From Takifugu bimaculatus (taxonomy: Eukaryota; Chordata; Actinopteri; Tetraodontiformes; Tetraodontidae): a stretch of 64,000 nt of DNA. The position numbers and the translations under genes are program-made. This document shows positions 22,101 to 34,600 of this stretch, one piece after another (positions within the stretch are counted from its first letter, which is position 1; every line of letters starts with the position of its first letter). Where the stretch lies: positions 15,920,304 to 15,984,303 of the forward strand of contig CP034986.1 of assembly GCA_004026145.2 (NCBI GenBank). The letters are read 5' to 3'. The notes beneath the pieces are model-generated. The model ran no database searches, had not been told where the DNA came from, and was given only the letters and a program-made list of their open reading frames with translations.

Positions 22101-22589
22101 ACGGGTCAGGTGACAGTTAGACCTTAGTTTGGCAGCCAACCTTGCCGACATTCGAAAGAGAGAATCTCAGATGAAAGGATCTCTATAGGTGGAAAGGTGG
22201 AGGTGCGGTTACACGTGCACAGTAACACCACCAAACGGTGTGAAAACATCCACAGTGGCTCTGTAATCAGCCTGGCTAGAAACACTAAAGGCAGCTGGGG
22301 AAGATGATACAGACATTTCCTCTGTAGTGGCAGGACGTTCTAGGGATCTGATTACTGTCTCTGATAAAAGCTAAAGGTTTTAGATTAATCTGATGACTCA
22401 TACACAGAGCCTGTCTTTGACCCTCTCTTCTTCCACTTCCAGGACATTTCACTGCCTTCTCTCTCCCTGTGCGTGTTTATCTCCACCTCACTACTCTCTT
22501 TTGGGTTTAAATTACAGGTAGCCACTCGTCTGAGTCTCTGGAGAACCAACTATCAGATGCCTCCAGTCAGCCTGCTGTAACTAAAGCGG

Positions 22590-22644
<55 letters not shown>

Positions 22645-25600
22645 AGAGTCTAATTAAAGGGGGAAATCACTACCCTGTAATCCCCACACACAGGAGAGCT
22701 GAGCAGAGATTTCTGGAAGTGTGTGTGAAAATATTTAATGTAGGAATGAAGGTCACTGGCAAGAACCTAAAGAGAGGGCAGATACATGAAAACATGCCCA
22801 GAAGGAAATGTGTTGGCTAATTAAAATAGTTACAGTATTTCCATGCAAAATAAAGCAGACTTTGTGTGACCTCATGTAAATTACATTTCTGATCACATTG
22901 GATACTTTAAAAATTAACAAGGCGTATATGGACTGTGTAGATATGTTGGTGTGTGTTGTTGTACTTGCTACATAACAAATAAAAGACCCACATTCTAATA
23001 GGAAATGGAAAACATTTTTGGGAAGTCCCCACAACTTCAAAGTTTGTTTTTAGGTTGAGCTTAGATTTGGGTTTAGGGTTGGGGGTTTAGTTGTGAGGGG
23101 TGGGGATAGGTGAAGAGCTGGGTAAGGCTCTGAAAGTCCTCACTAAGATAGAAGTACACGGATGTATGTGTGTGTATAAATTGCCATGACCCTTGCAGGC
23201 ACTCACATCACAAAGGTTTACGTTCAGACAACATCACTTGCCAGCTCCACATGCTCCCCACATATCTACAATATTTCTCACGTGTACACACTCTGAAGGC
23301 ATGTGTGTGTCTGTGTGTGTTTATAGAGCACAAACAAAGCAACGTGCTGAAGACGAGAGATGAATTTCACAGGATACAGACGATGGAAAGCAGAGACTGA
23401 TTTATAAAGACTCAGACCCTCCAACATCCTTGAACACGTGATGCGTTCAATAGAAGTCGAAACCTTAAACCATGAAACTGACAGGTTTTGTGTAGAAGGA
23501 CATGAAAGAGTTATGACATAAGAGCCTTAGTTTTAGCTTTAGCAGAGCTAAAGGAGGAGAAGTTGAGCTTTATGACCTAGTAAATCAGGAGGAATTTGTA
23601 AAGCTGAACTCTGAGAGGCTCCTGACTTCTGGGGGCTGGGAAAGATCGCGGGTGTCTGCCAGGGAAGGCTCAGCTGCACAATATGCTGCAGATGTCCACA
23701 GCTAATGTCTACCTGCTAATGGCACCTGTGTGACCTCATCTTACAGGGAAGCAGCTTGGATAATTTGGTAGCATATGAATTAGCAGACGTTGAATAATAT
23801 TTTCTGAGGGAAAATAAATGTAAGTACTGTATATCAAGTTTTTAATACGGTCTTACAACAGTAAGAGCAAGTATCTGCACTCCAATTTGAAATGCAAATG
23901 ACCAAAGCAGATATGGGCGTGTGCGCTGATCGCTGGAGTCGTCTTTGCCCAGGATTGTGGCTGCAGCACTGATTTCTCTGTATCAGCACATTATCCTGAC
24001 AGGTCGTGACATCCCCAAACTGCAGATGGAGCCGCATCATTCGCGTCAGAGCAAATGTGAAGTGACTCCATCATCTTTTCCATTTACTTCATCCCTGTGA
24101 TGTCATTCTCAATATTGAATATTTGTGCCACAAAGGCAGCAATCTTAAGAAGCAATCAGGCTTTCTGCCTTATCAGAATGCAGGCAGCAGATGCACTTAC
24201 TTGCCCCTTGAGCTGCCTCCCCCATCCAACATCAAACGCACCTCTGATCATCTGAGCATCAGAAACACATTTCCTACCGACTCTGGAAACTCTAAAACTG
24301 GATTCTTGTCAATCAGCATCTAGCAAAAGAAACTGCACCCATCCCCATGCACACCTTTCTGCCTTGTTGTCATAACACCTTGTTTATTTTGGTCTGCTGC
24401 TTTGCACAAGGACACTCCAGCACTGCCATCAGCCATTTCCGTGCTCCCGCTGGTTGACTTGTGTCTGTCGGGCACCAAACCCTCTCACAGCAGGGATGCG
24501 TTCAATAAGTTATTAACGTGGAAGATGTAATTTCGAACAGCATTGTAACCTGACCAGATTTCCCATTTTACAAGACCGCTATTTTAAATATTTATGTTCA
24601 CCGTTTACAGAAAGGCAGGTATTGTTTGTTTCAACTGCATATTCGGATATTGGGGATTGTGGTTTAAAAATGCTCCAGTAGAAGCTAAAAGATGAAAAAG
24701 ACGGACAGCTGAACAAGCAGTAGCGCTTAGACAACAGGTAGATGATGTTATTTACACACAGCTTTGAGGAATCCTGTTGGAGTTTGGTGGCCACACAGCA
24801 AAGGCGTTCTTATATCTGTTCTAACACACAGAATCTAGCCTATCTTTAGCATGCAGCAGGTCTACTGCAAATGTCCTGCGGCACTCAGAAACAGCCTCTA
24901 ATGCAGGGGAGGGCAAATCCAGTCCTCGAGGGCCGGATGCAAGCCAGACTTTCTGTCCTACAGGTAAACCCTTTCACCTGGGGTTCCATTTACCTTGGTG
25001 AAGGCAGGTTTCTCCCTGGTAGGATGCAAAACCTGGCTGGATTCCAGGCCTTCATGGATTGGACTTGCCCATCAGAGGTCAAATCTAGTCCTCGCGGGTT
25101 GAATTCAATCTGGGATTTACATCCTACCAGGGAGAAACCGCTTTCACCAAGGTAAATGGAACCCCAGGTGAAAGGGTTTACCTGTAGGACAGAAAGTCTG
25201 GCTTGGACCCGGCCCTTGAGGACTGGATTTGCCCACCCCTGCTCTAATGCTTCACTGGCTGCATTCACAAGCCTCATACCTGCTGCTACCAAGCAGCACT
25301 TGGTAAAGCATGTGAGGTCACTACACCTGCCTTCAGGAAGGAGTTTATTATTTCAAGTCTGACGATCACAATATTTGCTGTCATTAGTGAAGTATTTGAA
25401 TCATTCATTTCACTGCCAATAATATTTTTCTGTTGCCTTCCCACATTTCTTGGCTGAATCTGTCTGCACGAGATCCGTGAACGGTCAAAACGAAACAGAC
25501 CTTCAGCTCCCTGCTGCTGCTTTTCCTTAAAAAAAAAAAAAAAAAAAATCAAGCAGAAGGGACACAAAATGGAAAGAATGGGCAGAATAAACCAAGATGA

Positions 25601-28600
25601 GGTTAACAATGGGAATGATCACCTTCACGAGTATAAAAGCAGGCCTTCGCTCTCCAGAGCCGTTTAAAGGGAAGAGGAAAGCCTCCAAGTCAATAAAACA
25701 TCGGTGGACTCCATTAACAACTGTGGTAACTGCTTACAATGTTCCCAGTGTGATCCAATACTACCATCACATCAGGTGAACACAGTGAATCAAAAAGTTT
25801 AATAGCAGACTTGTTTATTCTTCCACAATCAGGTTAAAAACTGAGCGTGTGCCTCTAAAGGTAACGAGATCGTTGGCCTTCTGCTCTGTATCTGCCAGCT
25901 CAGCCGTCTCTCACCGACGTGTCAGCCGAGCTGCTGCCAAAGGCCCGCAGCTTTTCCTCTCAGCACCTCCCACTCATTCTCACCTTCCTCACCATTCCCT
26001 TCTGCCACACCAAATGCTGAGAAAACCAGTATACTCAGTAATTCCATATAGATTTGTGTAAATGCTGTATTGGTTTCTTTAATTGCACAAAGAAGAAACA
26101 TTTCAGCAGCTTTTTGTTCTTGTTTAACACCGACAAACTGATTTCAAACAGTCAAACAGTTTTTGTAATGTGTGTACGAACAAATATAAAGAGAAACAGT
26201 TACTCTGAGCTGCCTTTGCTCTGTCTACCCCTCCCATTGGGTTGCTATGGAAACAGCTCCCTCAAAGGTGGCCTGGCCATTTTATTTCAGGTCTAATAAT
26301 CAACACAGCCTCTTCTACAAGGAAATAATTTCTCGCCATCCTGGCTCTTTAATCCCCAGGATATGAAAAGCTGATGTCCTTCAAATTCACTGCATTCAAA
26401 CTGATGAGTTATTCACGTGTCCGCAGCAAAATGAGGAATCCTCTCGCTCCATAATGAAAGATCACTGTCTTGACTCGTATCTAATGCTGCACCACAGCCA
26501 CTAAAAAATATTAAATGTGACAAAAAACAGGCAAGAAAAGGCCTTCTATATGTCAGAATATATAACTCTTTACAAACATATGAATCAACCCTGAATAAAA
26601 AAGCATCCCAGATTCTTCCAGACCTTTTAAGTGTTAATTAATTCCAGACAGCAACACTTTACTTGGATTAACCATAGTAGGCATAAATATTGTATGAGGC
26701 ATGATGCTATCAGTATCAAGTTCACAACAGACTGTGTGCTCTCCAGAGGAGGGTTAGATGGGTGCTTCTACACTTCCACTTGATTTAAAATTGTTTTTGT
26801 TGTCCAGCTGGGAGGAGGTAAATGGCATCTGTTCCTGTTCAAGAAAGTTTTTCACTCGCTTAATCGAAAGAAAATCCTGAATGCAAGTGTGTTAAAACTA
26901 GGTTAGGTTGAGTGTGACCTTTACATACTGATTGGGTACAAGGGGGGTGGGGGCTTTCAATTAGCTGAATTCTTCCTGCCTAACCTCCATTAACCCTTCG
27001 TTAAGCTCCAGGAGAAATGACAGCAGGCTGGAGAACAGCCATTAAGCCAATCACTTGTTTCCCCAACTGTACTCAGTATCACATACCGTATATCTTTAAT
27101 GTTTAAAAGTTCTTACGTTAGAGATCAGCATTATCATGAACCCCTTAAAAACCTATATGAGAAAATTGATAGAATTACACCAAATAATGGCAGAATGTCA
27201 ACAGAAGAGGGAGGAGAACAATGCAAGTCAGTCTGTTCATTATCATTCAACTCCTAAATGGCCCTTTAATTAAAAGCAAGAGGTAATGAACACACTCGGG
27301 AGCCTGATTAGTAGCTAATGCCCCTGACCGTGAGCTGATGGTCTCTCCCGTCTGCCTTGCTACAAGACTGACAAGTTCTGACTCACGAGAAGCCACAAAC
27401 CGCAGCAGCACTCCAGCTACCTCTGGATTAAAAACGATCACATCTTTGGGATTAAGAGCCTTTCGACGTTGAAATCCACACTGCTGGTGTTCATTAATAC
27501 ATTTTAGATTAGGCCGCACTCACATTTCCTTTGTTTCTGCTGTCACTATCTTCAGATTTCAACAGAGCTTTGTGCTTGTTCCGTGACTATATTTAATATT
27601 TCCAAATGTATGTCACATACCAAAACTTGCAGAGGTGAACTAAACGAACAGTGAAATGAAAACTCCATGTACCGATTTCCTGATCATGCTAAGGACTTTC
27701 TATTCATTGGATTTGGCCGTGTCAAACTCTCAGCTCTGACATGAAACCCAAGGAGTCTGCTGGATCTGGAGCAGCATGCTGAAATATACATGTTGGCTGA
27801 AAGCTCATCAAGGCGCAGGCAGTAATCCAACCGACCATGGCAAGCCAAACAATGCACAAATCTCTCCAAGACTCTAAGTCCTTTTTGTCTAGGATACAGT
27901 AATCCCTTGGTCTCTGTGCTGCAGTGTGAGCATGCTTCTGAATATATTAAAAACGCCACAGAGAAGGCGATAAGCTGGATTTAAACTGCCAAACCGAGTT
28001 TCAGTGCGGAGCTCTCACAGGTCTGCAAACACCAATCCAGGCCACTCATGTGTTTTTGGGTCGTTTAAAGGTTTAAATGGTGTCCAACTCTATATAGAAC
28101 ATTTTCAGAATTTTCTCCTCGGCTGTATATTGACAGTCTGTCGCTTCAAAAGTCAAATAAAACAGAGACTTCCCATCATTTCAAAAACACAAACTGACAA
28201 AAAAAGACGCAGAATTGTTCATGAGCGAATTGTTTACACCCGTTTTAGAATATAATAAACGTATCAGGAGTGTTTACCTTCCAGAAGTTGTCAACCTTTC
28301 CATAGACGAGGGACTGGTTCTGTCTCTTGATGTCGTCAATGTGGCTGATGTCACTGGCGTTGAGATGCTGCTCCACCACGAACCCCAAAAAGCTGTTGTC
28401 TGGAGTGTGTGCTATAACGCAGGAATTAACACAAATAAATACACACCAAACATTCACATAAATTCTCTTTAAAAAAAAAAAAACAGTCTAAATTTAAATG
28501 CAAATAAATGCAAACAGCCAGTGCCAAATGGCTTCCAGCTATTTTCTTCACCATCAAAAAAATACTTGGAGCGAACCCAGATCCTGCATTTAGACGCACG

Positions 28601-31600
28601 AGCCTGAGCTCAGTGTTTAGCAACGATCAGAACTGCAGAGAGATGCAGAAACACAGCGGGAATACACATTCATGTAGAGATTCATTTTCCTGAGCGGTTG
28701 ATCCCTTTCAGGGTCACTTGGAGGGTGCTGGAGCCCATCCCGGCTGCATATGGGCGGACGCAGGGTCCAGCCCCAGGTGAGTCGCCAACTCATCGCAGGG
28801 CCTCGTGTGGGCACTTGGGTTTTGGGAACCTTACTCAGGGGTACCTCAGCAGTGCTGTGAAGGTGTTTGGGCGCCTCCCCCCGATACCAGAACACTGTCC
28901 AAGTATCTGCCTGCGCTGGGATTGGAACCAACAACCCTCCACTTCACAGTCCAGCCCCCAACAGACTGAGCAACCAACACCTCTGACTTTGGGGTACCAA
29001 AGTGAAGAAAAACATTGACTTGACTCCAAAACTACTCTGGGTGTTTATTCCCTCCAATATTTCGTGCGATGGGTAGTTACTATGGCAACCACGGGACAAA
29101 CAGGTCAAGTGTGAAGCCTGGGCTTTACAGCTCTATCTCCATCTGCCTTGTGCAAATCAATGTGAAGACAAGGGGTTTAAAGCACAGTCCAAGAAAATTA
29201 AAACTACCAATAATCAATAAAACCAAATAAGTGAGAGGCCTTAGAGCCCATAGTGGAAGTGCTGTGGCCAGAGGCAAATTAAGGTCAGTCAGATTGTTGA
29301 GATGGACCTGAACAAAAGAATTTCTTTGGACCTTTTCAACAGAGACAAATTACATTCTCTGTGTTTGAATACACAAAAGTATCGTTATGAATAGGATTAT
29401 CTGGGTGTTGGCTGGAATACGATGGCAAAAAGTCAATATTGGGTTTATTCCCTCTTCCCAGGCTGCTTTTACACTTTGTCTTGCAAAGACAAACAAAAAT
29501 GAAAGTGAGTGCACACAGAGGATGCAGCGTGAATGCATTAGTAGTGTTTACTCTTCTCTCTTAATTGATTTGTACAAACAAAGGCTTTTTTTGATAAGCA
29601 GATGCTTCATATTCAAACCATCAAAGTGAATCCTTTAATAATACTGCACGTGTTACGTAAAATGTTAAATACAGAGTGAAACATTTCTAGAAGTGGAGTC
29701 AGGCAAGAGGAATCACAGCTCAAACGCATAATGTGATGACAAATCTCAGCTCAGCTATTCAGATTCTGCCCCTTCACAAGCTAACAGTGCTACCTCGTCT
29801 CTCTATGGATGCAGATGTCAGTAAAAATATCATCAATCCACGTGAGGCATAAATGTGGACCACAGCTGACAATTTGGAATTTACCTCATGCGTCTCGTGC
29901 TGAATAAACAAATTTAAAAAGAAGGGGCTCAACATCAACTATCACTTTGTGATGTGTACTCTCAATGTTGTGAGAGAAATTTGTTCTGAACAACAGTTTT
30001 ACGTGCTTCTGGATTCATTTTACAATTTGGCAGGTCAATGCTTCAAAAACGCTGACACTGTTAGCTTCCCAGAATAAAAGAATTGGGCAATAGTTATATA
30101 AAGTTATTATTATGACCAGAATATTCCCGGACATATAATATGGACAGAGGATAAATGTTAAATGGCTAATGGCTGTTAAAAAACAAGTGAAAGCATCATT
30201 TGCAACGCATTTTATATTTCAACAAAATAAAATCTCAAAGTGCAATGAAATATTAAGACAAAAACATTAAGGATTAAAAATTTAAATTATAATTTTTTTA
30301 AAAAATGGTACGTTTTGATACCCCTTTAAAAATAAAAAAAAAAATAAAAATAAAAAACTGTAGATCATCGGTGGAGCCATCAAAGGTTCTGGGAGATGTT
30401 TCCCAGAATCAAGCAGCAGAAGGTTTGGTCTCCAGTTGTCTTAGTCATGGGGTGAGGAGGCTGTGAATGCCGGGACTGTGAAATTAGTGTGATGATGAGT
30501 GTTGTCATGGATGTTTCATGGTCATTTCTGGATGCTTGAACCAGCTTGAACCAGTGAACCAGCTTCTTAGTATATCTAATGGCAAGTCTGGCCCAAATTC
30601 TGGCTATATTCCTGAGGTGGTAAACTATTACTTTGCAGTGGGGATTGATGTGGGCCTCAAAGGTTAGCATCAAGGTTAGGATCAAACCAAGGTCAGTGAC
30701 TGTTGTGAATAGAGATGTCCTTTTTTAAATGTTTTTTTTTTAAATTTCTAAATGTTAGGTAGGTTTTCCCACCCAAACAATCTGAGGGCTGATGGAGCAG
30801 ATCTCTCCAGCCATCGTTGGGACAGGTGCAGAGACGTAAACGGTAAATCTCCTGTGATTTGAAGTGAGGCCTTCTGTGTTTTTAACAACTGGCTAAGTTA
30901 CCGGGCACTTGTTTCTCTCATGATATCATCTAACCTACTAACTCTTAACTGGATTTTTTTGCAGAGGCCCCAGTGTGCTATAAGAAAGACAACCAACAAA
31001 AGGGGCTTTTCAAGTGCAGGGGGATTCTGGGCAGTACTGCACCTTACCTCCCGAATGTGAAGTTCAGGGTTAAAATTTCCCTTTATCTTAGCAACAAGGG
31101 AATTGTGCAGGACCCCGGGGGGCTGGCTCCCCTCTCAGTGAAACAGTCAATGTAATAGACTTCCATTACAGACAGAACACAGTAGATAAACCCTTGAGAT
31201 CTACAACTATTCACTCTAAAATGCAATTGCGACCTCGTATTTTCCCTTTAATCTGCCATTACTGCTTTTAAGAGTCCCTTTTAAGGACTTTTACTCCCAA
31301 CCAAACACTGTCCTTTAACACAGATACAAATCTGTTTAGAGTCCAGATTTGGAAATTTATGAGAAAAATAGGAGTCAGCCATAAAACAACACTTGCCGAT
31401 TCAACCAGAAAAGAACAGATGCAGCATTATTTCAAATTTTAGGTCCTAAACATCTTTTAAATCCAGCATACAGGACATGATTGAACCCAATTTATTGGTT
31501 ATTTTGTCAGAGCTGTCAACATTAGGCACTTTCAGATATTTAAAGGTTTTACTCACGGAACATTGTGTTAAACTGTTGTGGGTTGAGGTTCCACTTCCCC

Positions 31601-34600
31601 CAGGGTGTCTTGTGACCCTTGGACTGGGCATAGTGGGCATGGTTGAACTCTGGTTCTGTCCCAAATGAGTCCAGCACTCTCAACATGCACCTATAATGTT
31701 GAATAAAGACAAACGTGTTACCAGCTGCTCTGCATCAAGGACACGCACGTCCTCGAAATGATCAACAATAACATGCAAAGTTTACACAAACGTTCACAAA
31801 CAGAGGACCACAGGAAACACGATGTTATGCTCCTTAGGAATAAAAATTCTCTTTATAAAAGTTAAAAAAAAAATGAAAACCACACAGAAAGATGCAGAAA
31901 GCATCCATCTGATCCAAATGACTGTTGTGTGAGATTATGTCAAATTCCATATATATAGTTTAATGTAATGTACTGGCATCCCTTATTGGAAAGCAAATAC
32001 AGAACTCAAACTGAGCATTGCATGTAACAGAATATTCAAATGATTTGGACCTTGGTGAAGGACATGAACTGATAAAGGTTGCCCACTTTCAGCTCATCAG
32101 TATGCATAAAAACCACAAGCTTCTCCCCATGAGTTTACCTTATCACTATTTAATATTCTTTGCCAAAAGAGGAAGAAAAAAACCCTGGAAAGGTGAGTTA
32201 TTTATTTTAACGGAACACACCCAATGCAAACACATGTCAGTAACTCTTGTCAATGTATGCAGCACACGTTACGGGTGACATTACCAGGATCCAAACTGGA
32301 AAAAGGAAAGACAAACATTTCTGAGGCTGTCAGGTGCAACACGGCCCACTTTCATGCTCTCTGGGGAAAAACAACCTTCATCTGTCCCCAGCAGATATGC
32401 CCTCTGCACTTGGGTGAGGCGTGTTGCTGGAAGCTAGGTGTGTTAGGCTGTAAATATAGCTGCTGCAAGGTTTTCAACACATATCCCGGGGTCACAGAGC
32501 CCTCGGGTTAGGGTTCAGCCATGCTGAGGAACTGAGCCTTCCCCTCCCCTCATGATCCAATGGCAGCTTCTTCAGCTATTAGCCAAGGCCTATCTTTAAA
32601 TTTATTGATCTGGCGCAAAAATAATACGTGAATGTTGATTTTCATGTGCAACAGTAACTTCAATTTACCTGAAAAAAGAACTTGTAGTACTTGTAATTGT
32701 ATATTTTTGTATTCATGCAAGGGTGAGGCACCTAAACTGGTTAAAGGGAGGAAGTACAGTACACAGATATAACTAGATATAAAATGGGTGTTATCACTAC
32801 GTAATATGAACAATTAATCAGAGCAAGGCTCCCAGGACAAAAGCGAGGCAGTGAATCACACACCCACACATGAGCAAAGCATAAATACACTGTTGTATGC
32901 AAAGTGCAATTTGTCAAAACAAAAAAACAGATGGGGGGTGGTGTTTTGGTTTTTTCAATTCATGAAAAAAGGAACCAATAGGCCTAATTATTTTATAAGT
33001 TAATGCGGACCCCATTACAGTTCCAACAGTTACATACACCTTTAACGCAAACGATAAATCTCGTAGTTTTACAGTATTTAGCTAGCTATGATCATTTCTA
33101 TGTGGTTACACGTATAAGTACTTGAGGCCATACGCACTAGCCACTTTGTGGGCAGGGGAGCAAGGACTTGTGGCTGTTATATAGGTGTTACAATTACAGT
33201 TATAATTTCAGTGTTGTAATTACGGTTCGGTTTAAAATAGTTTCAACAGTGTGTTTATTCATTTCCTTTATTGTTTGGCTAAACTGTGTTGTGCTTTACA
33301 AAGATGACAAAGATGACTGTTCTACTTCTTGAAATAACCGTTGATCTGGGCACATGGTCCTCCAGTGTTTCCCCAACGACCCGAGCGTCACAGTATTTAT
33401 GTGAGCGGGGACGTTTGTGAATGCCGAGACTGCTGACACTTTGTAAATAATTAACGGGTTTGGGTCGTCCCCCGAGGATGAATTTCATTCAGCAGCGTTA
33501 GGGATGTAAAAAACCAGGGGGAGTGGACCCACCATCCCCCTCAGCAAAGTGTACCCAGGTCGTGTCTCAAGGAGAGGTAAGATGATGAAATCAAACTTCA
33601 GAAAAGGATTTTTATCCGCATTTTTTCCCCTGCAACATTGTTTTAAAGACACAGTGCTGGTTGGCTGTGAGACATTAGCCTAGCTGATGGAGTGGAGATA
33701 CGAGGGAATTTCCACACAGACTCTCACACAGACTCTCCTCAGAAACGACAGCCCAATTCGGATACGCCTTTAGATCAACCCAAAGCACAGTAATATATCA
33801 ATATAAGAGAGACAGCAAGACTGTGACTTTAAAAAAACATATTAAATACAAATCAGCTCTGACAGCCTTCACCAAAAACGAAACATATGAGATTGATCTT
33901 ACAAGCCTCCTTATGGTCAGCAGAAACAGCCCGTTTGCAAAGATTGATGGGTCAAAAAGCCAAAGAACAGAGTACGTCAGACAACAACAGGCACGGGGAG
34001 GCCAGCGACTACAGTTTTTGGTGACTTTTGCTGAAAGAAGAACACTTCTAAAATGGCCTAGTCGCAAAGTTGCAACGACACTTACCGTGACATTAAACGA
34101 TGCGGCAGAAGTGTTCAAATCCAGCAGGAGTAATACAGAGAGCAAAATCCAGACTATACTTTATCAGCTAAGGCTGAATCAATTTCCTAGAGGCACAAGC
34201 GGTGCAGAGGCAGTTTAAGGTGTCATAGGCAAACAAAACCTGCTGACAACCGGGGCCACCAATGGGGCACTAATGGCCCCACTGGTGGCCTATAGGCTTA
34301 TTGTTTCCACTCATTTCCTGGTAGCTAGAGCTGATGTCAGGTTTTTCCTAAATAAATCAGGGTGGCATCATCCTCAGTGGAACAGTTGCGGACAAACCAG
34401 GCCAGTGAGTGAAAACATTACAAACAACAAAGACTTATAGCCTTTTAGGAAGTTATGACAATGTCTGAGAGAAAACAGGCTCACTGCCCCAACATTTGCC
34501 ACAGTCCAGTGGCTTGAAGTGCATGAGAGATTGTGAAACAGTTGACAGTGAGGGGGAGAGAAGCTGGAACAATTAGGCAATAGAGAAAAGCCCTGGACTC

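Larger units (their letters stand above)
21618..28277 (-). other. mgat5 intron between exons 10 and 11
   Basis: Holds a GT microsatellite (22591-22640), a dispersed repeat (about 23015-23185), the hAT fold-back element (24904-25241) and an A20 tract near 25529-25548. No gene recognised in the rest. Confidence 0.6.
28412..31556 (-). other. mgat5 intron between exons 9 and 10
   Basis: Contains SINE copy 2 (about 28685-28985) and a LINE fragment (about 30380-30710), plus A-rich simple sequence near 30330-30357. No nested gene seen. Confidence 0.6.

Noticed and set aside
24871..25292. 94- and 100-codon frames on opposite strands with the same repeated peptide
   Set aside because: Both are translations of the inverted arms of the hAT fold-back element.
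33823..34218. 131-codon plus-strand open frame, with an overlapping 115-codon frame on the minus strand
   Set aside because: No recognisable domain, no splice context and no compositional change; long frames on both strands at once suggest chance.
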